Assembly (NCBI GenBank): GCA_018398765.1
Contig: JAHBMJ010000016.1
Coordinates: 2,501 to 60,477, forward strand
Reading direction: 5' to 3'
Length of the DNA: 57,977 bases
Origin: Chromera velia
Lineage: Eukaryota; Sar; Chromeraceae
Shown here: positions 1 through 11,358 of the stretch, piece by piece
How the letters are laid out: the number at the start of each line of letters is the position of its first letter
Position numbering within the stretch: the first letter of the stretch is position 1
Notes under the pieces: generated by a model
Told to the model about the DNA's origin: nothing
What the model saw: only the letters and a program-made list of their open reading frames with translations
Databases searched by the model: none
Made by a program: the position numbers and the translations under genes

Positions 1-76
1 AAGAAGGAGGGAGAGACAGAGAGAGAGGGGGGGGGAGGGGGGGGATAGATAGATAGACAGACAGACAGATAGACAA

Positions 77-111
<35 letters not shown>

Positions 112-300
112 CTGTCAGACAGACAGACAGACAGACAGAAAGACAGACGGAGAGACGGAGAGATAGACAGACATGTAGACAAGGAGACAGAGAGACAGAA
201 AGAGAGGGAGAGGGAGAGAGAGAGAGAGAGAGAGAAAGAGAGCTACAGGAACAGATACGCGGGTTTGGAGAGAAATGCGTAGACAAATATCTGCTCACAC
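1..300. repeat. GA/GACA simple-sequence tract
   Basis: Purine-rich microsatellite made of GACA, GATA and GA units with G runs, fading out near position 245. No coding signal is visible. It marks the left edge of the window; from 300 to about 900 I see only unique, AT-leaning DNA without a supportable gene. Confidence 0.85.
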
Positions 301-908
301 TCTTTTTTTGTATTGTAAGGGTCAGTTGGCGTTAGAGGTTATGGAGTAAACAAGAAAACGCTTCAATTGCCTCAATTTTTGAATAAAACATTTCGACAGC
401 AGACACCTCCTTGATCTGAGATCGACTGAACATGCATCCAGAGAGAGCGGTCTGCTGAATGATATATTATTATATCAATCTATCCTAATATACCGTTTGG
501 GCGTTGCAAATAAGGTACTTGCAGTTGTTCTTCAGAGGGATAGACTATATAGGAGATGGATGGAGCCATCGTTTCATTCTCTCTGCAATTAAGCAAGTAG
601 CCGCAAGTAACTCAATCCAGCAGACATGCAGAAGAATATAGAACGAACGAACAAGTGTAAGATCCATCAGCTCAGATCACATCCATCATTCTTTCTTTCT
701 CTTCATCCCTTCACTAGCATTAAACTTTTGCTTCTATCGGCTTCTATCTATTTATCTATCTACCTACATGTCATTCTATTTGTAGCCTCCCCATTGATCT
801 TGAGATAGACAGAGAGCATTTTGGCGTTCGTTCCCCTCAAAGACGTAAAGCTTTCTTCTGCGGGAAGTAGCACCAAGAGGTTGCCAAACAGCGGACAACT
901 CAATCATG

Positions 909-1739
909 TAAATTAAAACTACTTAAGACTGTAGGAACAAATTATTCCAACCCACCTGCTTGTGCCCCTTAGAAAACCTATGTACGTATGCATATACATG
1001 TACAATGAACAAATGTTATACCCACAGACCTCGGCAGCCCATCACCGAAGGAGACGAGGTCGGCCTGAGCCCCTTTTTACTTGACCTTCTCTCTCTCCTT
1101 CTGTACGACCGTGGCAAGCGATCCGAGGCTGCATTTATTCATTGCCAGGTACAGTCAGTGCAACAGTGCATGCATAAATAAAACGCATGAAAAAAGAGAT
1201 CTGCATGTATCAAAAGAGAGCCGGCCTCATGCCGGCCTTATGTATCTATCGGTCTGCGGTTTCTCTCTCAGAATCCAGAAAAGCCCGGAAGGAAGGAAAA
1301 ACTTATAGGTGGTGGGAGTGTTCCCCCTTTGATTCGAGCGCTCGTTTCTTTGTTCTTCTGTAGCTAATTTGTCCCTTTATTCAGTAAAATCGCCCCTCAT
1401 ACACGGGGACGCGGCATGCATAACAAAAACCTCAATCAACAAATTGCTCATATTGCTTTTCATTTTTCTTGCTGACATATACACACATTCAAAGATTCAC
1501 CACCAAATTTAAAGCCAACGGATCATCTACAAATACGCCTATACCCACCCGCACCCAGAGACTCTCACAAAGATAGAAGAGAAAGATTTCGGCAGGCAAA
1601 GAGTAAAATTTGGCACCGCTTCCAGAGGCAGACAGGTGCCGAAAGGAAGGAAGAAAGATCCTTGCAGACTATGGATCGAGGGAGGGGGGATCCCGCAGGA
1701 TTAACTCCCCACCACACACATACACAAACATAGATATAT

Positions 1740-1765
<26 letters not shown>
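909..1765. repeat. First copy of an 857-bp block duplicated across an N
   Basis: This block recurs base for base at 1934-2790 (offset 1025) as far as I can compare by eye. It ends in CA-rich microsatellite. On the + strand it contains a stretch (about 1034-1148) bounded by a possible acceptor and a GT donor that would encode about 38 ordinary-looking residues, but I cannot place it in a gene. The hairpin module described at 1391-1438 lies inside it. Confidence 0.9.
1391..1438 (-). repeat. Dispersed hairpin module, copy 1
   Basis: Read on the minus strand, these 48 bases match the first 47 or so bases of the repeat units at 54858 and 54996 with about one mismatch, and more loosely 14122 and 14609. 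The module has a T-rich part, a GTTATGCATGC core, and a hairpin with a CCCC/GGGG stem around an 8-base loop. Function unknown; a structured end of a small mobile element is one reading. Confidence 0.7.
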
Positions 1766-1776
<11 letters not shown>

Positions 1777-1811
1777 CACATATACACATACACACATACA
1801 CATACAACATG

Positions 1812-1857
<46 letters not shown>

Positions 1858-1892
1858 CACATATACACATACACACATACACATACAACATG

Positions 1893-1932
<40 letters not shown>
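1738..1932. repeat. CA/TACA microsatellite
   Basis: Alternating (CA)n blocks separated by a TATATACACATA unit; the whole unit is itself repeated at about 1770-1850 and 1850-1930. The tract runs straight into the N at 1933. Long open frames on both strands here (Thr-His or Cys-Val repeats) are products of the repeat and not genes. Confidence 0.95.
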
Positions 1933-1933
1933 N
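1933..1933. other. Assembly join (single N)
   Basis: A lone N sits inside the CA microsatellite. The sequence to its right restarts exactly at the sequence found 1025 bp upstream. This is what unmerged overlapping contig ends look like. Confidence 0.9.
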
Positions 1934-2764
1934 TAAATTAAAACTACTTAAGACTGTAGGAACAAATTATTCCAACCCACCTGCTTGTGCCCCTTAGAAA
2001 ACCTATGTACGTATGCATATACATGTACAATGAACAAATGTTATACCCACAGACCTCGGCAGCCCATCACCGAAGGAGACGAGGTCGGCCTGAGCCCCTT
2101 TTTACTTGACCTTCTCTCTCTCCTTCTGTACGACCGTGGCAAGCGATCCGAGGCTGCATTTATTCATTGCCAGGTACAGTCAGTGCAACAGTGCATGCAT
2201 AAATAAAACGCATGAAAAAAGAGATCTGCATGTATCAAAAGAGAGCCGGCCTCATGCCGGCCTTATGTATCTATCGGTCTGCGGTTTCTCTCTCAGAATC
2301 CAGAAAAGCCCGGAAGGAAGGAAAAACTTATAGGTGGTGGGAGTGTTCCCCCTTTGATTCGAGCGCTCGTTTCTTTGTTCTTCTGTAGCTAATTTGTCCC
2401 TTTATTCAGTAAAATCGCCCCTCATACACGGGGACGCGGCATGCATAACAAAAACCTCAATCAACAAATTGCTCATATTGCTTTTCATTTTTCTTGCTGA
2501 CATATACACACATTCAAAGATTCACCACCAAATTTAAAGCCAACGGATCATCTACAAATACGCCTATACCCACCCGCACCCAGAGACTCTCACAAAGATA
2601 GAAGAGAAAGATTTCGGCAGGCAAAGAGTAAAATTTGGCACCGCTTCCAGAGGCAGACAGGTGCCGAAAGGAAGGAAGAAAGATCCTTGCAGACTATGGA
2701 TCGAGGGAGGGGGGATCCCGCAGGATTAACTCCCCACCACACACATACACAAACATAGATATAT

Positions 2765-2790
<26 letters not shown>
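1934..2790. repeat. Second copy of the 857-bp block (probable assembly duplicate)
   Basis: Identical to 909-1765 until the CA tract, where the two copies diverge in repeat composition. It includes a second instance of the hairpin module at 2416-2463. Because it starts exactly at the N, an artefact is more likely than a genomic tandem duplication. Confidence 0.85.
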
Positions 2791-2800
<10 letters not shown>

Positions 2801-3129
2801 ACACATACACACATATACATACATACATACATACATACATACACATACAGACATACACAGACACACACACAAGGGGAGAGGAAGAGGAGGATGAGCAGGA
2901 GTAGGAGAGAAAAGAAAGGAAGGAGGTACAAAGTGCATGACAGTCGCTCACTGACGTACAAAGGCTTGAAGAGCCTCTGGAAAAAAACAACTCCGAAGCG
3001 CCGGAGCATTGCTGCTTCTTGGTTGCACAGACAGGAAACACGCACACACAGAGCTAGAGATCTACACATGCAGACACAACATCTAGCTGTGCATAAACGT
3101 CGGCGGAAGAGAAATTTAAAGACATAATA

Positions 3130-4823
3130 TCTGGAGAAGCAACTTGGAAGTGGGCGTACATGGCAAAAGCCTAAACACAGAGAGAGACAGACAGAGTTCG
3201 ACAGGTTGTATGGCAAATAACTGACTGTACTGAGAATTGAAACTTTTGTACTAGAAAGTAACTTTTAATTTTCTATATATCACACTAAATTCTACATAAA
3301 AAACTAAGTCTTTAAAGCACTTAGAATAATTCTATTTATTGTTTTTACCTGTATGAAAGTATGGACAACTTTTAAAGATAAGGTTTAATGGGTGTGTGGT
3401 GTGTGTGTTGGAAAGTGAGTGAGGTGAAAGAGTTATAGTATGTTGATGTTGGGGAGTGATTGCAGACTCTGCAGGTACTGCAGACATATGACAATACGCA
3501 GTGTAATGCACAAACAAGCTAACTTTTACTTCTAATGGAATACGCCGAATCCGCATACTGATGTAAGGAGGGAGCACACAGCGGGCAACCCCCATGAAAG
3601 GTAAGAATGAATGTCTGCAAACAGATCTGCCGATTTGACACCCACAGAAAGCAGTTCAACCAAACACATGTTGAGCACTATGACCGTGCAAGAGGTAAAT
3701 GCTTAGCTTCTGAAAGTCTGATCGGTCCATGGTCTCTGGCCAGAGCGCCTTGCCCACGACCGGCCATCACAGCGTTCTAGCTTGCTTTTTCTGGGTGAGG
3801 CTCGGCACTGGGTCTTAGTCCACTCAGGAGCCCTACCTCCAAATTCTCATGCGGGCGGGAGCTGCGCCTCACTCCCACAACTTCAGATCACCCGAGATTA
3901 CCAGCCGCAATGCTTCCTCACGAAACCCAAGCACCGACAAACGGTCCTCCGAGAAAGGCTCAGTCTGACCTGCAGCACAGATGTGCAAAAATTCACAAAG
4001 TGGCTCACCTTCTGGCCACCCAGAGCTGGCCCCCTCATCCAGAAAGCCTTTCCAGCTCCTCATCTAGAGCTTGTTAGAGCGCACGCACGGAAGGGATTCA
4101 CTGGAAGCTTTACTGGGGCAACTTTGTAGGCCCCTTTGTGTGGAGACGGGCCGTGCCCACCGTGATGGAAGATCGAAATGGCCCTCTCAGGGCAACCAGT
4201 AAAGTGAATGTCATAAACCCAAGAAAAGGCAAAGAAGCCAATCCTTTGGGCTTTCGATAAAGCCTACTTTCATCGCTGGAGAGCAACTAGGAGAGCAAGT
4301 CTGTGTGATGGGAGAGAGGCGGCACTCTCATCTGCGAGGTCGTGCTATAGCTCTGACTTGAAACATGCTAGCCGATTTTGGGAGCCGATTTTTGATCGGC
4401 CAGCCGTGTGACGGTCCCGGAAGGCAAGCTACGCGTTGCGGACCAGGGCCCGGCCGGCCGCCAAGGCCAAAAAGCACTTCCCGGCTGCGCACTGTCAGAC
4501 CCATCAAAATGCCTGAAAAATTCTCTGTGGGGGCCCCCATGCACGGACCCTATTAAGATCCCTCGGTCTCCGCGCGAGTCTCCCACACTTTCCTATGGAT
4601 GAATCCCACACTGATTCAACATCACTGAACTGCCTTTCAACGAAGCCTTCAGACACGAAAGTCACACTCGCTTCGAAAGCAGGTGGTCTGTTTTTGTCCA
4701 CATTGCCCTTTTCTGTCACTGAAATCCACTGAAGTGTTTGTATTCTTTCATTGCGCTCTTACCCCCTCATTTACTCCTCAGAGACGGGGCTGTTGAAAAA
4801 ACACTCCAAGCCTTTCGATCGGC
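3130..4823. other. Intergenic region without a supportable gene
   Basis: After the CA tract (to about 2872) this region is mixed-composition unique DNA. Several short open frames exist on both strands (for example 3782-4129 +), but none has a recognisable domain, a convincing start or splice context. The last few hundred bases would hold the promoter of the processing-peptidase gene. Confidence 0.6.
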
Positions 4824-6403
4824 ATGAGGTCGTCTGCGTCGAAAATACAGCGGGCACTGGCCGGGTCCTCCCGCTGCCTCACTTCCCGTCCCCCCCCCTC
4901 TTTGGCTTCCCCTAACTACAGATTACTGTCGGTGGGAGCGCAGCGGTGCCTTTCCACTGAGGGCATTCCGAAGGAGCTGTGGAGCTTTCCTTCGACAGGT
5001 GAGCAAAGTCGAGGTCGTCGCCCTCTCCGCTCTCCTCTTCCCCTTCACTTGTGCTGTGCGATCGAGTGCTTTCTTAGTCATTCCAATGAAGTGCATCGCT
5101 CTTTCTGTGCTCACTCAGAGGTGACGACCCTAAGTAACGGAATCAGGGTAGCAACGAGCAGGACCCCAGACGAGACGGCAACTGTGGGCCTTTGGGTTGA
5201 CTCAGGGTCCAGGAACGAAACTTGGGAGGCCAACGGGACCGCACACTTTCTAGAACATATGGTCTTCAAGGTAGGTTCCTGCCAGGTTTCCTTCTTCTTC
5301 TCACTCGGATACGATGATGCCTCCAGTAGGAGCACCCACATTGGCATTGGCATGCCTCTCTGTCTCCACTTGGAGGAAGAGTTTGCAGAGGTGCAAATCA
5401 AAAGTAATGAATGTATCGATATCGATATCAAGGTGTGGACGACCATCTGATGCAAGCTTCTTTCGTGACCTTCCCTGATGTGCCTTTTTTCTTTTTCTTT
5501 CTTTCTTCTTTTTTTCAGGGTACGGCCGGCAGGTCCCGCCTCCAACTAGAGCAGGAGATCGAGAACATAGGGGCACATCTGAACGCCTACACATCCAGGG
5601 AGCACACAGTGTCAGTCAGTCAGTCAGTCAGTCAGTCAGTCAGTGAGTCAGTCAGTCAGCCAGTCAGTCAGTCAGTCAGGGAAGCCGGCAGGCAGTCAGG
5701 CAGGCAGTCAGTCAGTCAGTCAGTGAGTCACTCAGTCAGTCAGTCAGTCACTCAGTCAGTCAGTCAGTCAGTCAGTCAGTCGGTCAGTCAGTCAGTGAGT
5801 CAGTCAGTCAGTGAGTCAGTCAGTCAGTCAGTCAGTCGGTCAGTCAGTCAGTCAGTCAGTCAGTGAGTCAGTCAGTCAGTCAGTCAGTCAGTCAGTCGGT
5901 CAGTCGGTCGGTCGGTCGGTCGGTTGGTCAGTCAGTCAGTCAGTCAGTCAGTCAGTCAGTCAGTCAGTCAGTCAGTCAGTCAGTCAGTCAGTCAGTCAGT
6001 CAGTCAGTCGGTCAGTCAGTCAGTCAGTCAGTCAGTCAGTCAGTCAGTCGGTCGGTCGGTTGGTCAGTCAGTCAGTCAGTCAGTCAGTCAGTCATCTGGT
6101 AGGCTGCCTGGTCGCAGTGCCAGGTGCTCGCGGGGGATCAGAGAGGATGAGGCAAACAGAGAGACAGAACAGATGCGGTTGGTTGGGGGGACAAAACAAC
6201 GCAGGCAGGTGCTGAGTGTCTGCCGGCGGCAGAGAGATCGGCAGTAACGGTCACAAAACAGAGAAGCGAAGAGAAAACAGCAACGGGGAGGAAGACACTG
6301 GCTTGTCTCTGGGATTGTATTCCTTGCTCATGCATCTTCTGCCTCTCCCTTCCCCCCTTTTTGAAAGAAAGATGCTGCATCAGATGGATGACTCATGCAT
6401 CAG

Positions 6404-6438
<35 letters not shown>

Positions 6439-8281
6439 GTCTCTCTGTCTCTCTCTCTCTGTCTGTCTCTCTCTCTCTGTCTGTCTCTCTCTCTCTGTCT
6501 CTCTCTCTCTGTCTCTCTCTCTGTCTCTCTCTCTCTGTCTCTCTCTCTGTCTCTCTCTCTCTCTCTGTCTGTCTCTCTGTCTCTCTCTCTCTCTGTCTCT
6601 CTCTCTCTCTGTCTCTCTCTCTCTCTCTGTCTTATGAAACCTTCTTGAAGGAGTCCTCGACTGGTTTCCTTCTTGCGCTACGTTGCAAATGGGTGTTCCT
6701 ACTGAGGCAGAACAAGAAAAAAGTTTCTTTCGCCGCTCAAAAGTTATGACCGACCGGGATGGCAGAGAAAGAAGGGAGCCGCAGGTTCAGTCAGTCAGAC
6801 CCATGGATACGGATGCACATCGCCAAGACAACTTCCCTTCTGCTCTCTCCTCTGCTCTCCTCCTGTCAATAAACAAAATTGTTTGTTGTTTGTGCATATA
6901 TGCAGATATTACGGCAAAGTATTCAAGGACGACTTGGGGCAGATGATGGGGATCCTGGGGGACATTATCCAGCACTCCAAGCTGGACACGTGGGCAATGG
7001 AGGAGGAGAGACACACAATCTTGAGAGAGATGAAGGAGGTGTGAGGGCAACAAGAGAAGTGGAGGAATCGTCAGAGAGGAAAAAGCTGCCCTCCTCCCGT
7101 ACTGCTCCTCTGACCTCTGATAGGCAGGAAAAGAGCTGGCTGCTTTCGCTTACAGGCAGCAATGCAAAAAAAAGAGAGAGCCATCGTCTCTTTCTTGTGC
7201 TTTCCTTGCCCTGCCTGTGTCTTCTCACAACATGTTCCTCTTGGCCAAGAGCCTCCCTCATTTTTTTGTTTTGTTTTTTGTATCTTTAGACACAGACAGA
7301 CGCCGTCTCTGACTCTCTGTCCGTCCAGCACGTCTGTTCTGTGTGTTCCTTTCTTTTTGGATGGATGAGAAGATTTCTGTCTGCACTCACTGCTCTGCGC
7401 ACATCAAAGGGGCTCTGCATCCTCTCTCCGTCCCTGTTTGCTTTCTATCTGTTCGAAAGGAAGAAGGAAAGAGAGGAACGACATGCCTGCCTGCCTGTGT
7501 GTCTGCATGCCAACTCTATGCCTGCCTGCCCTGCACCACTCGCAGGTAGAAAGCTCGCACGAAGAGGTGGTCTTCGACAGGCTCCATCAGACAGTCAGTC
7601 CGTCAGTTGGTCAATCAATTTCTTTCTCTGAGTGTCTGTGTAGAGCTGTCAGTCAGTCTCCCTGTTTGTGTGGCAGATAGGAGCCCTTCTGTTGCACAAG
7701 GTGTCTCTCTGTCTGTTTGATGGGTCTCGAGCTGACGGTTCTTTCCTGGTTTTCGCCTGTGTGTTTTTTTGCTGTGGGTGAAACTCCTCCCTGTTCTCCT
7801 CTTCTCCCCCTTCTCCCGGAACATTTATTTCCCCTATTTGCTTTTTCTTTCTTCACGTCTTCTTTCTTTCATTTTGCCGTCTCTGTCTTCTTCCCTTCCT
7901 CCATTTTTTGAATCTCTTAATTTTTTCCCTCTCTTCTCCTGCGCTCTGTCTTCCTTCACGCCATTCTTTCTGCCATCCTGTATGCAGGTGTTTCGGGAAT
8001 CCTCTTTGGGCTTTACTATCTTGGTCGGTCGATGCGTAGGTGGAAGGAAAACTAGGATTGTACAAAGTGTCGCGAGGTGCATAGTGCTACCCTTTTTCTC
8101 GTTTTGACTGTTGGCTTTGCACAATTGGTCCTTCCCTCCCTCACGAATGCTCCCCCCCCACTCACAAGACTAGGTGAGTAAGCAAGACGCTTCATCCATC
8201 CATCAATCAGCAATTGCATGAACCAAATAAACAAACAAAAACACCTTCTCGCTCTTTCTTCCTGCTGCTTGTCTCCCTTCC

Positions 8282-8325
<44 letters not shown>

Positions 8326-10555
8326 ACCTGTCGACTGCCTCCGCCCTGATGCCTCCAGGGTCCTGAGAAGAATATCAGGAGCATCAACCAGCCGATGGTG
8401 AAGGACTACATCTCCCGACATTACACAGGGGAGAGAATGGTTGGTCGTTCGGCACTGCAGCAGCCGGCCTCGTGCATTCGATCCATCTATCCATCCATCT
8501 GCAATGACAGATCATGCAATCCTTCGATTTGTGCCAACTCTCCGCGGTTTCTGCTGATTTCAAAATAAAGAAGAAGACAAAACAAAACATCTGGATGGAG
8601 GGAAGAAAAATCGGGACGGCACTCCGCCCTGCATCCGCTCGCTCGCTCATAGAGTTAATTCATCCATGAGCGTCTCGGCCGGTGGTGTGTATTGTTTCTC
8701 ATTCTTCCTTCTTTGACTGATTGAGCGAGTGTCGCTTTGTGTCTGCATGTCGAAAGCGCTTGTCTGCCTGAATCTTCAGATGTGCTGCACACTTCGCACT
8801 TCGTTTCCTTTCCTTCCCTTCTCTTCTCTTGTTGTTCGATCTTTCAGGTTGTTGTTGCAGTTGGGAATGTTGACCACAAGAAGGTGGTGGAGTTTGCAGA
8901 AGAAAACTTTAAAGCGATCAAGAGGGGGTCGGGGAATCCTGTGGCTGCAGAGAGTCGGGCCAAATTTGTGGGGGGGATGGCGGTGGAGGGGTCAGTGTGG
9001 GAAGGGGGAAGCCGGTGTGGGGGGGTAGATAGACTGGTTGTTGGGTGAATAGGGCGGGAGCGAGACACGGAAGGGAGATGGGGCCGACAGTGGACTGTCA
9101 CTTTTTAATCCAGATTTCTTCTCTTTTTTTCTCTTCTGATCTGTTCCTTCCCTCTGTCCCTCCGTCCGTCCAATTCGAAGGCAGGCAAGCTGACGTTCCT
9201 TCATTATCCCTGGTGTTCTCTTCAGAGAACCCATGCACCTGTGTGCACTGCTTTAGGTGACCTACTTGTCTGCTCGTTCTTCATTCATTTCAATGCAGAA
9301 GTGAGGAGGCCGGCCAGATGGCTCACTTGGCGGTGGGCTGGGAGGGCGTCCCTTGGACCTCTCCTGGTGTGTGTGTGTGTGTGTGTGCGTGTGTGTGTGT
9401 ATTTGTGTATGTATGTATTTATGTATGTATGTATGTGTATGTATGTATGTGTATCCCTTGGACCTCTCCTGGTGTGTGAAAGAGGAGGAGGGGGCTGCTT
9501 TTGCTTGCTTGTTGTGAATGTGTTTTGTAATTTATCATGATGCACCGGTGTGTGGGTCTAGCTGTGCCTTTTGTGCAATGAGCAAATCTCTCTCGAAATG
9601 CGCGCACGTGCCTCTCGGACTCTTGTTTCTCGAGAGAGAGCCGTCTGCCTGTCTGTCTGGCTGGCTGGCTGGCTGTTTGTCTGTCTGTCTGTCTGGCTGG
9701 CTGGCTGGCTGTCTGTCTGTGTGTCTGGCTGGCTGGCTGGCTGGCTGTTTGTCTGTCTGTCTGTCTGGCTGGCTGGCTGTCTGTCTGTCTGTCTGTCTGT
9801 CATGAAGGAAAGAAGGGAGAAGAAGAAACATATAGTCTGTCTGTCTGTCTGTTTGTGTGTCTGCCTGAAACAGAAAGAAAAAGAAACATCATCCATTTGT
9901 ACACCTCTGTATCTCTCATCTGAGTCATTTCTTCCTTCCCTCCTTGCTTGCTTGCTTGTGTGAGAGAGACAGACAAGCAGAAGGGAAATATGTATCGGTG
10001 GACTCATCCTTTGCATTCATGTACACCCTCTGCCTGTCTCTGTGTGTCTGTGTCTCCATCTATCCTTGTGCAGATTCGGTGGCGTTTATGCTGTTCCAGT
10101 CAATCATCGGACAGTACCGACGGGGGGAGAGCGTGATTCCTGGTCGGTCAGTGGGTGAGAGGAAGAGTGGAGACGGGCGGGAGGGAGGAAATCTTGTGAG
10201 ACGAGAAGTAGTGCTGCATGGGTGGGTATCTTGTGGGTCGAATGTCGATCTCTCTGTGCGACTGCGTGTAAGTGTGCTTGTGCGTGCGCGAGTATGAGTG
10301 CGTCCGGTCACGACGTTCGAATAGAGAGCTTGGTCGGGTCGTTGCCGGAAGAGATGAAAACTCTCCTTCGCCCATTCTTTTGTATTGGCCCCTCCTTTGA
10401 TTTCTTCCTTCTGCCATCAGACAAATTCAGTGGGAACAGGGCGGTGCACGCACTCGCACACAACAAGGGCGGCGGGGGTGCAGAACACTTCACTGCCTTC
10501 AATACTTGCTACAGGTTCGTTCGTCTCTTGACTGCCTTATTCACAGACACCTGCT

Positions 10556-10587
<32 letters not shown>

Positions 10588-10596
10588 CACACACAC

Positions 10597-10653
<57 letters not shown>

Positions 10654-11325
10654 CCCCGAGTGGGGTTGGTGAGACGGCCTTGTTGCAAGATCGATCGATC
10701 GATCAGCATTCAACTCACTTGCAATGGAAAGACAGAGACTGCAGACAGTCAGCCAGCCAGACACGCAGGCAGGTAGGCCGACGGTACGATCCTCCCAGGG
10801 TAATCAATTCGATGTGGGTGTTTTCAAAGATTGCCGCACTTTTCATTCTTCCGTGTCGTCTAAGTCTCTTTCTTTCTTTCTTTCTTTCTTTCTCTGTCTG
10901 TCGACCTGTCTTCGCTCCTTCTGTTTCTTCCCTTTTCCCTCCCTCCCTCCCTCATGCACGCACCTGCATGGTCTATCGATCTATGGATGGATGGATGGAT
11001 GCAGGGACACGGGTCTGTACGGATTCTACGTTCAGGTGCGTGCGTTGGTCAGATGGCTGTGGAGTGCAGAAGGGGGTGCAGGGGGGCGGCCTTGGACGCA
11101 GAGAGAGAGGGAAAAAGGCTTTCTTTTCTTGTGTTCTTGTGAGTGCGTCTCAGATTTTGATCATGGGAAACCAGACAGGAAGAAAAGGATAAAGAATCTT
11201 TTTTTTCAACGTGACGCCGCGAAACCTTCGCGTTGAACACCAGCGGGTGTCTGTTGCTCTGTAGGTAGGACAATCTCTCTCTATCCTTTTTCGCATCTCA
11301 GACTCTTTTCTCCCTATGAGGGTGT

Positions 11326-11358
<33 letters not shown>

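Noticed and set aside
1565-1936. Long open frames of Cys-Val or Thr-His repeats
   Set aside because: They are translations of a CA/TACA microsatellite in all frames and carry no protein signal.
3782-4129. 115-codon frame upstream of MPPB
   Set aside because: No domain, no repeat of the frame elsewhere, and an antisense frame of similar quality; probably chance.
5611-6094. CRISPR-like or satellite array
   Set aside because: Unit is 4 bp with no spacers; a plain microsatellite in a eukaryotic intron.
5540-6250. Val-Ser-Gln-Ser open frames of more than 100 codons
   Set aside because: Produced by the intronic GTCA array; the true exon 3 ends at 5610.
6216-6749. Leu-Ser-rich frames
   Set aside because: CT microsatellite within intron 3 of MPPB.
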